Positions 63,593 to 64,000 of a stretch of 64,000 nt of DNA are shown one piece after another. The notes under the pieces were generated by a model. It was not told the DNA's origin and ran no database searches. It saw only the letters and a list, made by a program, of their open reading frames with translations. This DNA is from Erysipelotrichaceae bacterium 66202529. GTDB lineage: Bacteria > Bacillota_I > Bacilli_A > Erysipelotrichales > Erysipelotrichaceae. Every line of letters begins with the position of its first letter. Position 1 is the stretch's first letter. A program made the position numbers and the translations under genes. The stretch spans positions 3,906,001 through 3,970,000 of the forward strand of contig CP046174.1 in NCBI GenBank assembly GCA_017161075.1, in the 5' to 3' direction.

Positions 63593-64000
63593 ATGAACTA
63601 TAGTGTAATTATCGTAGCGGCCGGAAAAGGAACGAGAACCGGCCTGACCTATAACAAGGTATTTTACAAAATCGGAAATGCCCCGATCATCACACAGACG
63701 CTGAAGCCTTTTGAGGAGGATGCGGATTGTGCGAAAATCATTATGTCGATCTCTCCGATAGAACAGGAGGAGTTTGAAAAAGTCATTCACAGCGAGAAGG
63801 TCGTCTATGTCCCTGGAGGAGCAACCAGACAGGAAAGCGGATATCTCGGTCTGCAGGAGGTAGAAACAGAGTTTGTTATGATTCATGACGGAGTACGCCC
63901 GTTTCTGACAGAAAAGCATTTGCAGGCAGTAAAGGATGCATTGCAAACAGAGGATGCCGCCCTGCTGATGGTACCGCTGATAGATACGATTAAGGAAGTA
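63593..64000 (+). CDS. ispD: 2-C-methyl-D-erythritol 4-phosphate cytidylyltransferase (3' end outside window)
   Basis: Third step of the MEP isoprenoid pathway: makes CDP-methylerythritol from MEP and CTP. The visible 136 residues start MNYSVIIVAAGKGTRTGLTY and contain the CTP-binding AAGKGTR, VPGGATRQES and FVMIHDGVRPF blocks. There is no clear Shine-Dalgarno before the ATG; the AT-rich GATATGATATGATG region upstream could hold a promoter very close to the start. The C-terminal part lies off the right edge. Confidence 0.93.
   Translation, partial: MNYSVIIVAAGKGTRTGLTYNKVFYKIGNAPIITQTLKPFEEDADCAKIIMSISPIEQEEFEKVIHSEKVVYVPGGATRQESGYLGLQEVETEFVMIHDGVRPFLTEKHLQAVKDALQTEDAALLMVPLIDTIKEV

Noticed and set aside
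1..64000. tRNA, rRNA, CRISPR array or prophage
   Set aside because: No cloverleaf with TTCRA arm, no rRNA motifs, no regular repeat-spacer array and no phage structural genes were recognised.

Overview
The window looks like chromosome of a low-GC Gram-positive gut bacterium (Bacillota), most likely an Erysipelotrichaceae relative such as the [Clostridium] innocuum group. This is inferred from the rpsF-ssb-rpsR / yybS-gdpP-rplI-dnaB core block, strong GGAGG-type ribosome binding sites, a T-box leader, a glgC-glgD-glgA operon and several PTS sugar systems. No tRNA, rRNA or CRISPR array was found.

Layout, left to right. 1-3.1 kb: glycogen synthesis operon on the minus strand (glgC, glgD, glgA; glgA runs off the edge). 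3.4-6.7 kb: a TrpXYZ-type ABC importer behind a T-box whose probable specifier is UGG (Trp). 7-13.4 kb: a membrane-anchored MerR regulator and a sensor kinase / response regulator / MacB-like ABC exporter locus. 13.7-17.9 kb: rlmH, an HD-domain protein, a membrane alpha/beta hydrolase, a lone pseudopilin and a TetR regulator. 18-21.7 kb: an AT-rich accessory stretch with small DUF proteins, a methyltransferase, an acetyltransferase and two decayed genes (DUF3784-like and KilA-N). 22-30.4 kb: core genes (phosphoesterase, HtrA, WalJ, DnaB, L9, GdpP, YybS, S18, SSB, S6). 30.8-36.8 kb: a tiny transcript with a 28-codon ORF, an Rpn-type nuclease, an unknown membrane protein, a MATE exporter and a DEAD-box helicase with a probable leader terminator.

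37-43.3 kb holds an unusual catabolic locus: a PTS (IICB plus separate IIA), a metallo-beta-lactamase-fold hydrolase, an M24 creatinase/prolidase-fold protein that has lost the usual aspartate metal ligands, a divergent arginase-family enzyme and a DeoR regulator. The divergent promoter region and the promoter of the regulator share TGCA tetramers repeated at 10-bp intervals. This is the best candidate here for an undescribed pathway, possibly uptake and breakdown of a guanidino- or amidino-containing compound.

43.4-51.1 kb is an IS200/IS605-type element whose tnpA is split by a mobilizable element of about 6.96 kb. That element carries a MobV relaxase, a pMV158-like oriT, a RepA-N-like protein, an XRE regulator, probable orphan immunity genes and a large serine recombinase. 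Removing it at a TTTA repeat restores the tnpA frame exactly.

51.1-59.9 kb is an L-ascorbate (ula) utilisation locus: lactonase UlaG, PTS IIA/IIC/IIB, an FG-GAP-like protein, 4-epimerase, 3-epimerase and a HAD phosphatase. It is controlled by a divergent DeoR regulator and contains no recognisable UlaD decarboxylase. 60.6-63.5 kb is a TetR-controlled ABC exporter, and the window ends inside ispD.
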